A stretch of 64,000 nucleotides of DNA, taken from positions 1 to 64,000 of the forward strand of contig NZ_CP043639.1 of NCBI RefSeq assembly GCF_014217605.1. Direction: 5' to 3'. Position 1 is the stretch's first letter. Each line of letters begins with the position of its first letter. Both the position numbers and the translations under genes were made by a program. Below are positions 51,999 to 61,543 of this stretch, one piece after another. The stretch is from Sphingomonas sp. NBWT7 (lineage in GTDB: Bacteria > Pseudomonadota > Alphaproteobacteria > Sphingomonadales > Sphingomonadaceae). The notes under the pieces are model-generated. The model did not search any database. It saw only the letters and a program-made list of their open reading frames with translations, and was not told the DNA's origin.

Positions 51999-54900
51999 TT
52001 ATCCCGACAATGTGAACGGCCGATCACCGCTTTTCGCGATGGTGAAGGCATTCACTTCTTCTGCAACGCGACCCGGATCGGTCACGAATAGGTAAGCCCA
52101 CTGCCCATAAGTGCCGAGGCGATTCACGCCCGCGACCCAGCGCAGGGCGGCCTTCGCTTTCGCGTCTGCGCTGTCAGTGACCTGTCCCTTGATTTCGACG
52201 ATTACGTTTACCCCACTGTCGCTTACGACAATGAAATCTGGAATGTATCGTGCGGGAACACCCCGATTACGATAGGGAATGAAAAAGCCGAGCCGGTCGT
52301 TTTTCACCCAACGGGCAACACCCGGATGACTGTCGAGCAAGAACGCCGCGCTTTGCTCCCATTTCTTTGTGTCAGCGACCATCGCGTTTAGGTGGCAACG
52401 CGTCACTGGATAGATCGGCTTTGTCGTATGGAAATCGACATAGAGGGTGCTGCCGGTTCCAGCCGCGCCTTGCGGGATTACTGCAACTTCCGCGTCTGAC
52501 GCTGATGCGCCTTTCTTAATTGCGTCGAGCAAAGCGCCAACAGCAGCTTGCATATACTCGCCGACAAGCAACACGTCGCAAGGCTGGCTATCCCCCTTGC
52601 GATCCAATTTTTCGGCAAGGAAGCGTTTGGCAGCGAACGCTACCTTGGGAAACAGAACGTGCATTGGGACGGCGGCGGCACCGTTGTCTGCCGCCCAGCG
52701 CGAGCAAATCTCTTTCGCGAGCCGAAACGCAACCTGTTGTTCGCGGAAAAGTCCCCGCCAGTCGTTCAACGAAAGAACTGGCTTTTCGCCGGGGCCGTAT
52801 GCTGCCAAAGCGCCGTCAGGGGTGGTTAGCGGGGTCAACTCCACGACCTGCGGGATTTTCATCGGGTCGATAGTAACTTTCGACACCTGCGCCCAATCGA
52901 CAAATACGTCGAATTGTCCGGACTGATGATACCCGGTGACTATCGGGAAGGTGATCTCGAATTCGGCTCGCTCTGGCACCGAAAATATATGATTTGGGTC
53001 TGCCTGCGGCGGAGTCGGACCTGCCGGTGTAACCTTGAACGGGATAAGCTCGAATGGCACGCCGAAAACTTTCGCGGTTTCCTCCGCAAACATCTGCGTA
53101 TCTTCGTTGAGTGCATAGCTTTTGCGACGAAGAGCGCGGCCGACGACCTGCTCGCACAGAAGCTGTGACCCGAATGGGCGAAGCCCGACGATATGCGTAA
53201 CCGTATTGGCGTCCCAGCCTTCGGCGAGCATGGCGACCGATACAATACAGCGCACATCGCGACCTGGCGGAATGCGCTCGTCAATCCATTTAAACGAGCC
53301 GTCGTTGTCTTCGCTCGCAACCTTGTCGTTGTGCTTCCGAACCAGTTCCGACCATTCGTCAGGCACCTTTCCGCCCGGCCACTCGGCCTTGCCAACGGTG
53401 TCGAGGATGAAGCGGAGGCGGCGAGTCTCTTCTTTCGTCCCCCCCTCTTCAATGTCCTCAATCACCTTTGAGTCGACCCGAACCGTGACTTCTTGGCCCG
53501 GTGCGTTGCGAAACCATGCCGGGGCTTCGCCATACCCGCCTTCGCCGGTCGCTAGCCACGTATGGACTTCGCGAGCGACGGCCGTGTCTCGGCATACAAC
53601 AATGAAAACCGGCGGGACGGGGTGCTTATGCTGCGCCTTGGCGAACTGCTCCCATTCTACGAAGCGCTGATGCCATTCTGTGGCGAGCAAATTGATGGGC
53701 GCGCTGGCGTAGTTCATCACGATCTGAGGCGTGATAGTCGTGCCGAAGCCATCCTCCTTCGCCTTGGCCTGCACCCATCGCCAGATGTTGAAGTAGGCCG
53801 CTTCTTCGCCACCAGCCACGTCGCGCGAAGGCAATTGCGGGATTTTCACAAGCCCGGATTCAATCGCGTCTAGCAGGCTGAAATCGGACACTACCCACGG
53901 AAATGGCTTGCCGACCTCGTTGCCCGAACCCTGAATGTAAAACGGGGTCGCAGACAGATCGACACACAGGTTGATTCCGCGCCGGCGGCTCCCGCCCGCC
54001 AGCTTGTGAATGCGATCGAGTCCCTCGATCCAGATCGTGGCTTCGCGTGCGTTTTTCTTCGCGAGATCCTTATCCTCGTCGAGCGTCTGCTCTTCGCTCT
54101 CCTCAATGTCGCCGCGCCGATATGCGTGGTGTGCTTCGTCGTTGAAAATCAACCAATGGGGGCTGCGGCCTTTGCCACTGCCAAGCTCCCGTCGGATGCG
54201 CTTGAACCATGCGGCATCGGACTCAAAGTATTTGGTTTCGACAGTCTCGTTGGCTTTGCCGGCATTTTTCACGACCTCGACGGGCTCGCCAGCCTTCACG
54301 ACCTTGGCAGAGTCGCCATTGACGGTGTTCGTCTCCTTTTTCGCCAAGCGATGCCAATTTGCGATCATCACTTCACCGCGCCGTAACTCCTCCATGCGAT
54401 GGGGCGGCACAAGTTGACGGGTCCGATAGAGACTGAGGTCGCCTAATGCCGGATCGAGTTCCTGTAGCCGCTCGCGGATGGTTACGTTCGGGCAGACGAT
54501 CAGGATCGTATCGGAAAATCGATCATCTCGAGGAGTCGCGACCCGATTGAGGATCGACCATGAGGCGAGCATCCCCATAACCGTGGTCTTGCCTGACCCG
54601 GTCGCCATCTTGCAGGCATAGCGAAGGAACGCTCGCAGACCATCCGCCTTCGCGGTCAGGCCCGGCTCGTCCTTCGGTATCTCGGGAATACCTTTTCGGT
54701 AGATGTCTGCGGCTTCAACGAGGAATATGACTGTCTCGGCAGCTTCGATCTGCGCGAAAAAGAGCCGCTGCATTCGCTCTTCGCTGCGCCACAGATCGAG
54801 TAGCTCCTTGGTGACCGACGAGGCGCCATCATAAGCAATGCCGCCAGAGCGTGCGCCATTGCGCCACTCTTTCACGCGATCACGAACAAGGTTGACTATC

Positions 54901-55148
54901 TCAAGCTCGACAGCTTCGCCGCGCGCATCCTCGAACATTTCCGCTTGCGCGCGAGTGCGACGGCCTCGGCCGGCATGTTCAGGGACGCGGTAGAAATAGC
55001 CGGCCCTGCGCCGACCATCGGCTTTTACCGGCGGCTTGCCTCGCTCGATGAGCCAATGACACGTCGGTTCAACAAATGGCGAATTGATGATCGGCGAATC
55101 AACTTCGACGACCGGAAGGGCGGCTGCCGGCTGCGGAGTCGGCATCAT
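51999..55148 (-). CDS. res: Type III-like restriction enzyme (helicase-nuclease) subunit
   Basis: 1049 residues. SF2 helicase: motif I CKMATGSGKTTVMGML (about 183), motif II NDEAHHAY, motif VI-like QLLCEQVVGRALRRKSYAL. C-terminal PD-ExK nuclease PDFIVVSDSGVNVIVEIKGQ (about residue 985). Overlaps the mod stop by four bases. Cuts DNA after ATP-driven translocation together with the Mod subunit. Matches the BPTD_3080-type restriction endonucleases in general layout. Confidence 0.88.
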   Translation of the reverse strand: MMPTPQPAAALPVVEVDSPIINSPFVEPTCHWLIERGKPPVKADGRRRAGYFYRVPEHAGRGRRTRAQAEMFEDARGEAVELEIVNLVRDRVKEWRNGARSGGIAYDGASSVTKELLDLWRSEERMQRLFFAQIEAAETVIFLVEAADIYRKGIPEIPKDEPGLTAKADGLRAFLRYACKMATGSGKTTVMGMLASWSILNRVATPRDDRFSDTILIVCPNVTIRERLQELDPALGDLSLYRTRQLVPPHRMEELRRGEVMIANWHRLAKKETNTVNGDSAKVVKAGEPVEVVKNAGKANETVETKYFESDAAWFKRIRRELGSGKGRSPHWLIFNDEAHHAYRRGDIEESEEQTLDEDKDLAKKNAREATIWIEGLDRIHKLAGGSRRRGINLCVDLSATPFYIQGSGNEVGKPFPWVVSDFSLLDAIESGLVKIPQLPSRDVAGGEEAAYFNIWRWVQAKAKEDGFGTTITPQIVMNYASAPINLLATEWHQRFVEWEQFAKAQHKHPVPPVFIVVCRDTAVAREVHTWLATGEGGYGEAPAWFRNAPGQEVTVRVDSKVIEDIEEGGTKEETRRLRFILDTVGKAEWPGGKVPDEWSELVRKHNDKVASEDNDGSFKWIDERIPPGRDVRCIVSVAMLAEGWDANTVTHIVGLRPFGSQLLCEQVVGRALRRKSYALNEDTQMFAEETAKVFGVPFELIPFKVTPAGPTPPQADPNHIFSVPERAEFEITFPIVTGYHQSGQFDVFVDWAQVSKVTIDPMKIPQVVELTPLTTPDGALAAYGPGEKPVLSLNDWRGLFREQQVAFRLAKEICSRWAADNGAAAVPMHVLFPKVAFAAKRFLAEKLDRKGDSQPCDVLLVGEYMQAAVGALLDAIKKGASASDAEVAVIPQGAAGTGSTLYVDFHTTKPIYPVTRCHLNAMVADTKKWEQSAAFLLDSHPGVARWVKNDRLGFFIPYRNRGVPARYIPDFIVVSDSGVNVIVEIKGQVTDSADAKAKAALRWVAGVNRLGTYGQWAYLFVTDPGRVAEEVNAFTIAKSGDRPFTLSG

Positions 55149-57859
55149 TTGCCTCCGTCGGCGGACTTCACCACCATCAATTCGTTGCCCCGCTCGTCAA
55201 TGGCTTTGACCGCGATGCGCTTCTTATCACCCAAAGCGAAAGGCTCGCTCGCGGTGCCGGCGAGGTGTTCCCACACACTATCGGCAAACTGACCCTTGAG
55301 CGATTTCTGCAAGTTGTCCCATGCGCTGGTTTTAGGAAAGAACACCTGCGAGGCAAAAAACGCCATGCCGTTATAGTTGGTGTCGAGCATCCAGCATGGC
55401 AGGTTTTCCGCCTTCACCTCGTCAGTTTCCATCGTGTCAGGGCGGAATATGTCTAGCCCCTTGATGACGACACGGTGGAGCGGGGTTCCGTCCTTCTCCT
55501 TTCCAGCCTCCTCAAGCCGCACGTCCGGCAGGCCAGTGATTGAGAAAATCTCGCTCGACTTGCTGGTTTTGAGCAAATCGGACATCACCACGTCCGGCGT
55601 TACTGCGACGTAGGTGGTGGAGAGTTTCAGCTTCGCCAGCATCTCCCGTGCCTTGGCGTCGATCGCAAAGCCAAAGAGGAAAAGTTGACTATAGCCCTGC
55701 TGCAACGCCTCGGTATGAGCGTTGAACACGTATTCGGAACCAATAGCGCCATCTTCCGGACCAAATACGATGGCAATGCGCTTCTCAGTGCCATTGCGCG
55801 CAACACCTTCGGCATGGAGATATTCGCGGTCGGCAAGTGGGCTAACGGTTTCCAACTCCAGCGTAATATTGCCCGGCAAGTTGAGCTTCTTGCTCTGGCG
55901 CAGGACTTCGATCATGCGATCAAGGTAGGCGCGCGGACTGCTGGCCGTTGGCGGCGACGAGGGCGTGGTAGAATCTTCTTCCATGTTCATAGCCGCCTGA
56001 ATGGTGGCTTCGACCGTGAAGGGGCCGCATACTCGGGTGATCTTATCACTTACTTCAGGGCGGTCAGAAAGCGTTACCACCTCCGGTTCCTCGTTGTTCA
56101 CGATGGAACTCAGGGTCACCCGCGGGATTAGCCCACCAACTTCTTCCCCTTTTCGGTTCTTCTTGCGCTCGTAAATGAATCCACCGGCAGGCCCCTTGGA
56201 AGGCTCTTTGAGCTTATACCAAGGGTAGGTGCTGGTCAGAAGTCGTTGCCGTGCGAGTGCAATTGGCACGCGTGATGTATCGACGGTGATCCAGCGCCGC
56301 CCCCATTGTTCACCAACAGTCGCGGTGGTCCCTGAACCGCATGTAATATCAAGCACAAGATCTCCAGGACCACTGGTCATCAACATACACCGTTGCACGA
56401 CCTTCTCACTTGTCTCGACAACATACTCCTTCTTCCGAGCGAATCCGCTGCGGGCCGTATCATTCCAGACATTGTCGATCTGATAGACCGGAAAATCATC
56501 GACATACCGCTTATACCGTAGGGTATTGCCGATCAGCATGAGCCGGTTCGCATCTGCAAGTCGCTGCATCCCGCCCGATTTAACGCCAGGCTTCCAATGC
56601 GTGTTTGACGGGCAGCGAAAATCCCGTCCCCGCCACGCGAAGATTTCATCAGTTGGGTCAGAAGGCGAACCTTGCGAATATAGCGTGTCATGCGAAAGAA
56701 TGCGCCAACCCTCGGGGATTGGTTCGCTGCCGTCCAATTCCTCTTTTGTCATGCGCCGAGGCTCAATAGAAAAATCGCTCGGCTCGACAAACACATACTG
56801 CCCGGAACCGCCGCCGCCCGTTTTGGGCGTTGTGGGGTTCTCAAATCGAGCAAGCCCCTTGTCCTTAGCATACCAGATCAGGAAATCTGTTGAAGTCGAA
56901 AGCAACGATGAACTTTGTCCACCGGTAGTCCTGAACGCGATAAGTCCGCAGAAATTTGCTTCCCCAAAAACCTCTGCCGCTACTTCGCGAACATGATGCA
57001 GGTTATCGTCTGATATTTGAACAAATATTGATCCGGTCGATGCCAACAATTCTCGAGCTAGTGTCAATCGGTCGCGAAGATAAGTCAGATAGGAGTGAAG
57101 CCCTAACTCCCATGTATCACGATAGGCTTTGACCATTTCAGGTTCGCGGATCATTTCGTCGTCCGCACCATGCTTGACACTGTTTTTTCGGACGAAAGGT
57201 TGAAAATTTGATCCGTATTTCACGCCGTAGGGCGGGTCGAAATAGATCATCTGCACTTGATTGCCCATGCCCTCATATTCGAGCAGCGAGTTCATCACCT
57301 GCAACGAATCCCCAAGGACAAGGCGGTTGGTCCACGGCCCCTTATGCTCATAGGCATCTAGTTTGTCGGCGAGGTCCAAGCCCGTATCGCCGAACAGATC
57401 CAGATTGGTGCCGGTCGCCTTGTGGGATCGCAGGGTATCGAGAATGGCTTGGGTGGAATGGCGCTCATGGACGAAAAGAGGCAGCGTCGGCACGGTGATC
57501 TGCTGTCGCTCGGCCTTACCCGCCCAATTCAAGAAGGGCTTGGTGAGGCTGCGAAGTCTTGCCGCGCATTGCGAAAGGGACGTGAAACGCTCTTCCGTTC
57601 CCTGCCATATCTGAGGTTGAGCGAACACAGCGGGCTCGCCCTTGTCGGCGGCGTCGGCGATCAGCGTTAGCAACCATTCCGCAAAAGCACGCTCACCATT
57701 CTCATCCCATGCCAATTCCGGCGCCAGGCTGGAATCATAGCGATAAGTTTTCGGAGCCTTCTTGTTCGAAAACTGCGCTTCCAATCCGACGTCTGGGCGC
57801 TGAACGGCTTCTTTCTCGTGCTTGTAGATCGATGCCGTCTTCCCCTTGTCGGTCGCCAT
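55145..57859 (-). CDS. mod: Type III-like DNA methyltransferase (beta class) subunit
   Basis: 904-residue N6-adenine-type methyltransferase. Motif IV MIYFDPPYGVKYGSNF (about 209) precedes motif I DLVLDITCGSGTT (about 500), the beta-class order with the target-recognition region between. Long N- and C-terminal parts are also present. First gene of the mod-res-DUF3644 operon. The visible DPPY and CGSGT motifs look intact, so the gene is probably active; the target sequence cannot be told from the DNA. Confidence 0.88.
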   Translation of the reverse strand: MATDKGKTASIYKHEKEAVQRPDVGLEAQFSNKKAPKTYRYDSSLAPELAWDENGERAFAEWLLTLIADAADKGEPAVFAQPQIWQGTEERFTSLSQCAARLRSLTKPFLNWAGKAERQQITVPTLPLFVHERHSTQAILDTLRSHKATGTNLDLFGDTGLDLADKLDAYEHKGPWTNRLVLGDSLQVMNSLLEYEGMGNQVQMIYFDPPYGVKYGSNFQPFVRKNSVKHGADDEMIREPEMVKAYRDTWELGLHSYLTYLRDRLTLARELLASTGSIFVQISDDNLHHVREVAAEVFGEANFCGLIAFRTTGGQSSSLLSTSTDFLIWYAKDKGLARFENPTTPKTGGGGSGQYVFVEPSDFSIEPRRMTKEELDGSEPIPEGWRILSHDTLYSQGSPSDPTDEIFAWRGRDFRCPSNTHWKPGVKSGGMQRLADANRLMLIGNTLRYKRYVDDFPVYQIDNVWNDTARSGFARKKEYVVETSEKVVQRCMLMTSGPGDLVLDITCGSGTTATVGEQWGRRWITVDTSRVPIALARQRLLTSTYPWYKLKEPSKGPAGGFIYERKKNRKGEEVGGLIPRVTLSSIVNNEEPEVVTLSDRPEVSDKITRVCGPFTVEATIQAAMNMEEDSTTPSSPPTASSPRAYLDRMIEVLRQSKKLNLPGNITLELETVSPLADREYLHAEGVARNGTEKRIAIVFGPEDGAIGSEYVFNAHTEALQQGYSQLFLFGFAIDAKAREMLAKLKLSTTYVAVTPDVVMSDLLKTSKSSEIFSITGLPDVRLEEAGKEKDGTPLHRVVIKGLDIFRPDTMETDEVKAENLPCWMLDTNYNGMAFFASQVFFPKTSAWDNLQKSLKGQFADSVWEHLAGTASEPFALGDKKRIAVKAIDERGNELMVVKSADGGK

Positions 57860-57967
57860 ATGTTCCCTACTGCGTTCGATTCATGTTCGGCTGTCAGTCT
57901 AGCGAGCAAGATAAGATGAAGGTAGCGAAACTGACGGAGATGGTATCGTTTTTGGGTTTACCCGCCC

Positions 57968-57999
57968 GAGACGCGGAGCCGAGACGCTACCGGCGTCTC
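57968..57999. repeat. GAGACGC repeats upstream of the small resolvase
   Basis: GAGACGC occurs at 57968-57974 and 57981-57987 and inverted as GCGTCTC at 57993-57999; GAGAC recurs at about 58022 and 58051. May be resolvase subsites or regulator sites. Confidence 0.45.
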
Positions 58000-58069
58000 C
58001 TTTCGGTTGACGCAGGGCTTCCGAGACACTTGGCCGAGCGGGTCAAACCCATTCGAGACAGGAGATGCC

Positions 58070-58684
58070 ATGATCGTCGGCTACGCGCGCGTCAGTTCCA
58101 GCAGCCAGAGCCTTGAGGCCCAGCACGAGCAGCTTGCCGCCGCCGGCTGCGACAAGGTCTTTTCCGAAAAGCGCAGCGGTCGGACGACCGATGGGCGTGA
58201 CGCGCTGACCGACGCGATCGATTTCGTGCGCGAGGGCGATGTGTTGGCCGTGACCCGGCTCGACCGGCTCGCCCGATCGGTTGTGGACCTGCATCGTCTA
58301 ATCGAACGCCTGACCGCCAAGCGCTGCGGCTTCCGCGTCCTCCAGCAATCCGGGATCGACACCACCACCAGCACCGGCAAACTGACCCTTTCGATCCTCG
58401 GCGCGGTCGCCGAATTCGAGGCCGACATTCGCCGTGACCGTCAGCGTGACGGTATTGAGCGCGCTAAGGCCAAAGGCGTCTATGCGGGCCGCAAGCCCAA
58501 CATTGACACCGCTCGAATCGAAACACTGATGGCGGCGGGGATGAATCCCACCGCCATAGCCCGCGAGATGGGCATCGGTCGCGCCAGCGTCTATCGGCTG
58601 ATCCGAGGAACCAATCTCGGAAAAGCGCATATCGCCGTCGCTATATTTTCAGCACATCAGCCATTGCCGGCCTCAGATAGCTAA
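58070..58684 (+). CDS. Small serine recombinase (resolvase/invertase)
   Basis: 204 residues: resolvase domain MIVGYARVSSSSQSLEAQHE (catalytic Ser), LAVTRLDRLARS, then SILGAVAEFEADIRRDRQ and a C-terminal helix-turn-helix (NPTAIAREMGIGRASVYRLI). GGAG precedes the ATG. Likely resolves dimers or inverts local DNA within the element; it could also be an old transposon resolvase. Its 3' end overlaps the convergent DpdA-like gene by 44 bases. Confidence 0.92.
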   Translation: MIVGYARVSSSSQSLEAQHEQLAAAGCDKVFSEKRSGRTTDGRDALTDAIDFVREGDVLAVTRLDRLARSVVDLHRLIERLTAKRCGFRVLQQSGIDTTTSTGKLTLSILGAVAEFEADIRRDRQRDGIERAKAKGVYAGRKPNIDTARIETLMAAGMNPTAIAREMGIGRASVYRLIRGTNLGKAHIAVAIFSAHQPLPASDS

Positions 58685-59918
58685 GCGGATCGTCGGCGAG
58701 GCAAGCATTATATAATGCCTGATAGGCGTTGATGACCCAAGCCGGTGCGAGGTCCGTGGCATCCGTCGGATGGAGTTCGACAACGCTGTTTGCGGCATCG
58801 ATCGCAAAAAATAGCGCCTCGGTATTGTGATGAACTATCAGTTCTTCGCTCAGCTCGTCCCATGCCGTTCGAGCTAGAGACCCGGTTTTCCGGACACATA
58901 GATCACCCATCCGCAGGCGGGAACCTATGGCGGTGTGCCGGGCCGGGAACGGAGCATTCACGCGCTCCGGTCTTAGGATGGTCTGTGGACCAAAGCCGGT
59001 CGAACGAAACTCAGCTTTCGACAGGTAAGGCAGGCCGTAAGCCTGCCGGTTAGCGGCAATCTTACTCGCCGATGATACATCAAAGGTGATCAGCAGGTCA
59101 TCGTCGTTGAGCCGTTTTCGCATCCCGCGCTGGATTGCAGAAAGCGCGACGGCGGCGGTCAAGTCCGCCATCCCGAGCACATGAATGCGATTGCGCGCTG
59201 GCACGAGCATGTTCTGGTTCGCCAACTTCACGAGCACATCGACAAGATGGGCAAAGTTTTCCCGCATCTTGCCCCCGAACGCCCATCCGCCAGAATCAAA
59301 CCATTTTACTGCATTGAGCCACCTCAACGCATCGTCGCGGGTTTCACCCTGAAGGACATTGAGAAATCTGGTGCGCCCAACGCGATGCCGGTCGAAATAC
59401 CGCAGGTTATCAACCGTGATTTGCAGAGCATGATCGAAAGTAGGCCAAGGCGTTCCGGCCGCAATCCCCCGGCTCGGTATATCAAGCGTCATGGCTTCGT
59501 CGGTGTGATGCTCAAGCGCGGTCAGAACCCAATGGCGAGTGGCGTCCCCGCGCCAAAGCGCCGGATTGGTGAGAAGTTGAAATCCGCCGCTATCGCCGAG
59601 GATCGTTACGCCTTGCCGTGGGCTAAACATGCCTTGCGGCACCGAACCATGAATGTCGTGGCCGATGGAGAACAGCGCACGATCGGTAAAGAAGAACGGA
59701 TTGTTATGGTCGAGGTAGTCGAGCGCCTTTGGCGTGGGCAGCCAACGGGGCAGCGAGCCGCCTCGAATGGATTGCGGAGACTTCGAAACGAACTTATGGC
59801 TCCGTGGTTGGCCCGCGCTGACGAACGTAGCCCGGTCGCGATGCGGCCGACCCGCATATTGCTTGGTCATCTCAATTTCCCGGATAGCCCCGGCCTGAGC
59901 CGGGGCGCTGATGTTCAA
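58641..59918 (-). CDS. DpdA-like (TGT-family) DNA transglycosylase candidate
   Basis: 425 residues. TGT-like motifs: TILGDSGGFQLLT (Asp about 108, general base candidate), FLNVLQGETRDDALRWL, SGGWAFGGKMREN, and LLITFDVSSASKIAANR, where Asp could be the nucleophile. No CxCxxC...H zinc cluster of tRNA-TGT is visible. Known: DpdA enzymes of the dpd system insert preQ0 into DNA; other dpd genes are absent here, so host preQ0 would be needed. The ATG overlaps the upstream gene's stop (ATGA). tRNA modification remains an alternative. Confidence 0.7.
   Translation of the reverse strand: MNISAPAQAGAIREIEMTKQYAGRPHRDRATFVSAGQPRSHKFVSKSPQSIRGGSLPRWLPTPKALDYLDHNNPFFFTDRALFSIGHDIHGSVPQGMFSPRQGVTILGDSGGFQLLTNPALWRGDATRHWVLTALEHHTDEAMTLDIPSRGIAAGTPWPTFDHALQITVDNLRYFDRHRVGRTRFLNVLQGETRDDALRWLNAVKWFDSGGWAFGGKMRENFAHLVDVLVKLANQNMLVPARNRIHVLGMADLTAAVALSAIQRGMRKRLNDDDLLITFDVSSASKIAANRQAYGLPYLSKAEFRSTGFGPQTILRPERVNAPFPARHTAIGSRLRMGDLCVRKTGSLARTAWDELSEELIVHHNTEALFFAIDAANSVVELHPTDATDLAPAWVINAYQALYNACLADDPLSYLRPAMADVLKI
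59887..59906 (-). promoter_or_regulatory. Hairpin at the start of the DpdA-like gene
   Basis: Perfect 8-bp stem GCCCCGGC / GCCGGGGC with a four-base loop lies within the first codons of the DpdA-like gene, between the 59918 ATG and an in-frame ATG at 59870. It could limit translation or transcript extension. Confidence 0.45.
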
Positions 59919-61543
59919 GCGAGAGCGGACGCGGTCTGTTCGACCTCATCGGATTGCGCGGCAGCGTCTTTTCGCGGACGTTCGATCCGCTCGAACTGCG
60001 CCGGGGAACGCGCGCCCCCATCGAGTAACGTGGGCACAAATATGCGGTAGTCCGCCACTCGGGTCTGGCACGCAAATTCAACGGCACCGCCTTTATCGAT
60101 GCTGATCGTGAGCGCGGTCGGCCGGAGATCGCCTACCGCCCGAATTACCCGGTAAAGATCGATGCTCGCGATAATCGCCGACGCCGTTCGTTCACCGCTT
60201 GATGGGACAGAAATGCCTTGGGCCTCGCTCCCCTGTGCCAGCGACAATTCACCCTTTGTGATATTCACCACAGTCGGGTGCCTGCCGGCGGCGGCCTTGA
60301 CTGCAAACTTCTCCAGCACGTTCGGCAGCCTACCGGGCTCCATCTCGACACGTGACGCGCACGCTGACGCGAAGCCGCGAACGTCGATTGTCCATTGGCT
60401 CGAAAACCGCGAGGAGCCGAACGCGGAAATCGGCAAGGTTCTTACCGAAAAAGGTTTGATCCGAGTTGTGCGCGTTGTGAATGACAGCTTCTGCGTATTC
60501 CTATCGTAAGATGCGCCGTTGAAGCTCGCTCGCGATACGCCGCCTCCCATATTTGCAAGTAGCATTTTCGTGGCAGTGCCGTTCAGGTGATGCTCCCAAG
60601 CGACGTCGGCGGGCAAAACTGTATCCACCTTCGCCGACACATGCGTGACAATGCCGGCAGTGACACGGGACGAAGCGACCGCAAACTCTCTGGAGCTTTT
60701 GATCCTTACGATCGGGAGGCTCCGCAGTCGGGAGCTTCCGGCGTGCCGCTCTTCGTTAGGTCGGGCCAGTTCCGAGCTATCGTGCCGCTCATGCATGAGG
60801 CAAAGGGTCGCCACATTTGCCCAGAAACGAACCTCATCTGGCAGCTTCGCGTCAAGTGCCGGCAGATACGGTGCAAGCTGCCCAATCAACGCTGTCGGCA
60901 CGGCGGGCAAGGCCATAAGCTTGATCTCGCCAGTATCAGTCATGCGGCTTATCGCAAGTGTCAGATCCGCAGCGAAAGGCTCATCGGAGGCTGCTGTGAT
61001 GGCATTCGCTTCAAGCGCGTTTTCGACTTCGGTAAGATCGACTTCATCGACCTCGTCCTCGTCGTCGCCGGCGATCTCTTCTTTGAAGCGTTTGATGACC
61101 CCGTCCAGACCGCCATTCGCTTCCACCCAGTCTGTCAGCTCGATTTCGTAGCCGGGAATCTGGCCTTCAAAATGCTGGAACGCGCGATATAGCTTTGCGC
61201 CGCGGTCCACGAGATTGCGCGCCTTCTTCTTGGCGTCCTTTTCGGCGATCGTCTCGATGACATAACCCAAGACAAGCTGCGAGCAGTGGTTAAAGGCATC
61301 CACTTTGTTCTTGATGTTACGCTGAGCGAGAAGACCTTTGATCGCGTCGCAAACCTCGAAGATGGGGTCGCCGTCCTGTTCGCCAGTCTTAGCTAAGCCT
61401 CCCAAGGTCTGAAGGTGCAACCACCCCGCCGATTGAACTAGCAGCTTATCGCGTTCGCTTTTCTCGCCGGCGCGGACGGCGTCCCCGAAACGGTCGTTGA
61501 GTTCCAGAAAGGTGCCGAGGGTGGAGTCGTTTGAATTGGTCAC
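59915..61543 (-). CDS. Unrecognised partner of the DpdA-like protein; possible clamp-like C-terminus
   Basis: 542 residues from a GTG (61543) with a strong GGAGGT site; an upstream ATG at 61618 lacks one. N-terminal helical part (LGTFLELNDRFGDAVRAGEK, LVQSAGWLHLQTLGGLAKTG), an acidic linker (GDDEDEVDEVDLTEVENALE), and a C-terminal region (about 420-530) with alternating strands and helices such as SIDLYRVIRAVGDLRPTALT...VEFACQTRVADYRIFVP. By eye this last part resembles a beta-sliding-clamp/PCNA-type repeat, a low-certainty idea. Coupled to the DpdA-like gene by ATGA overlap. Confidence 0.6.
   Translation of the reverse strand: MTNSNDSTLGTFLELNDRFGDAVRAGEKSERDKLLVQSAGWLHLQTLGGLAKTGEQDGDPIFEVCDAIKGLLAQRNIKNKVDAFNHCSQLVLGYVIETIAEKDAKKKARNLVDRGAKLYRAFQHFEGQIPGYEIELTDWVEANGGLDGVIKRFKEEIAGDDEDEVDEVDLTEVENALEANAITAASDEPFAADLTLAISRMTDTGEIKLMALPAVPTALIGQLAPYLPALDAKLPDEVRFWANVATLCLMHERHDSSELARPNEERHAGSSRLRSLPIVRIKSSREFAVASSRVTAGIVTHVSAKVDTVLPADVAWEHHLNGTATKMLLANMGGGVSRASFNGASYDRNTQKLSFTTRTTRIKPFSVRTLPISAFGSSRFSSQWTIDVRGFASACASRVEMEPGRLPNVLEKFAVKAAAGRHPTVVNITKGELSLAQGSEAQGISVPSSGERTASAIIASIDLYRVIRAVGDLRPTALTISIDKGGAVEFACQTRVADYRIFVPTLLDGGARSPAQFERIERPRKDAAAQSDEVEQTASALA

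Noticed and set aside
58641..61543. Complete dpd (7-deazaguanine) restriction cluster
   Set aside because: Only a DpdA-like gene is present; none of the helicase, nuclease or preQ0-conversion partners is recognisable nearby.
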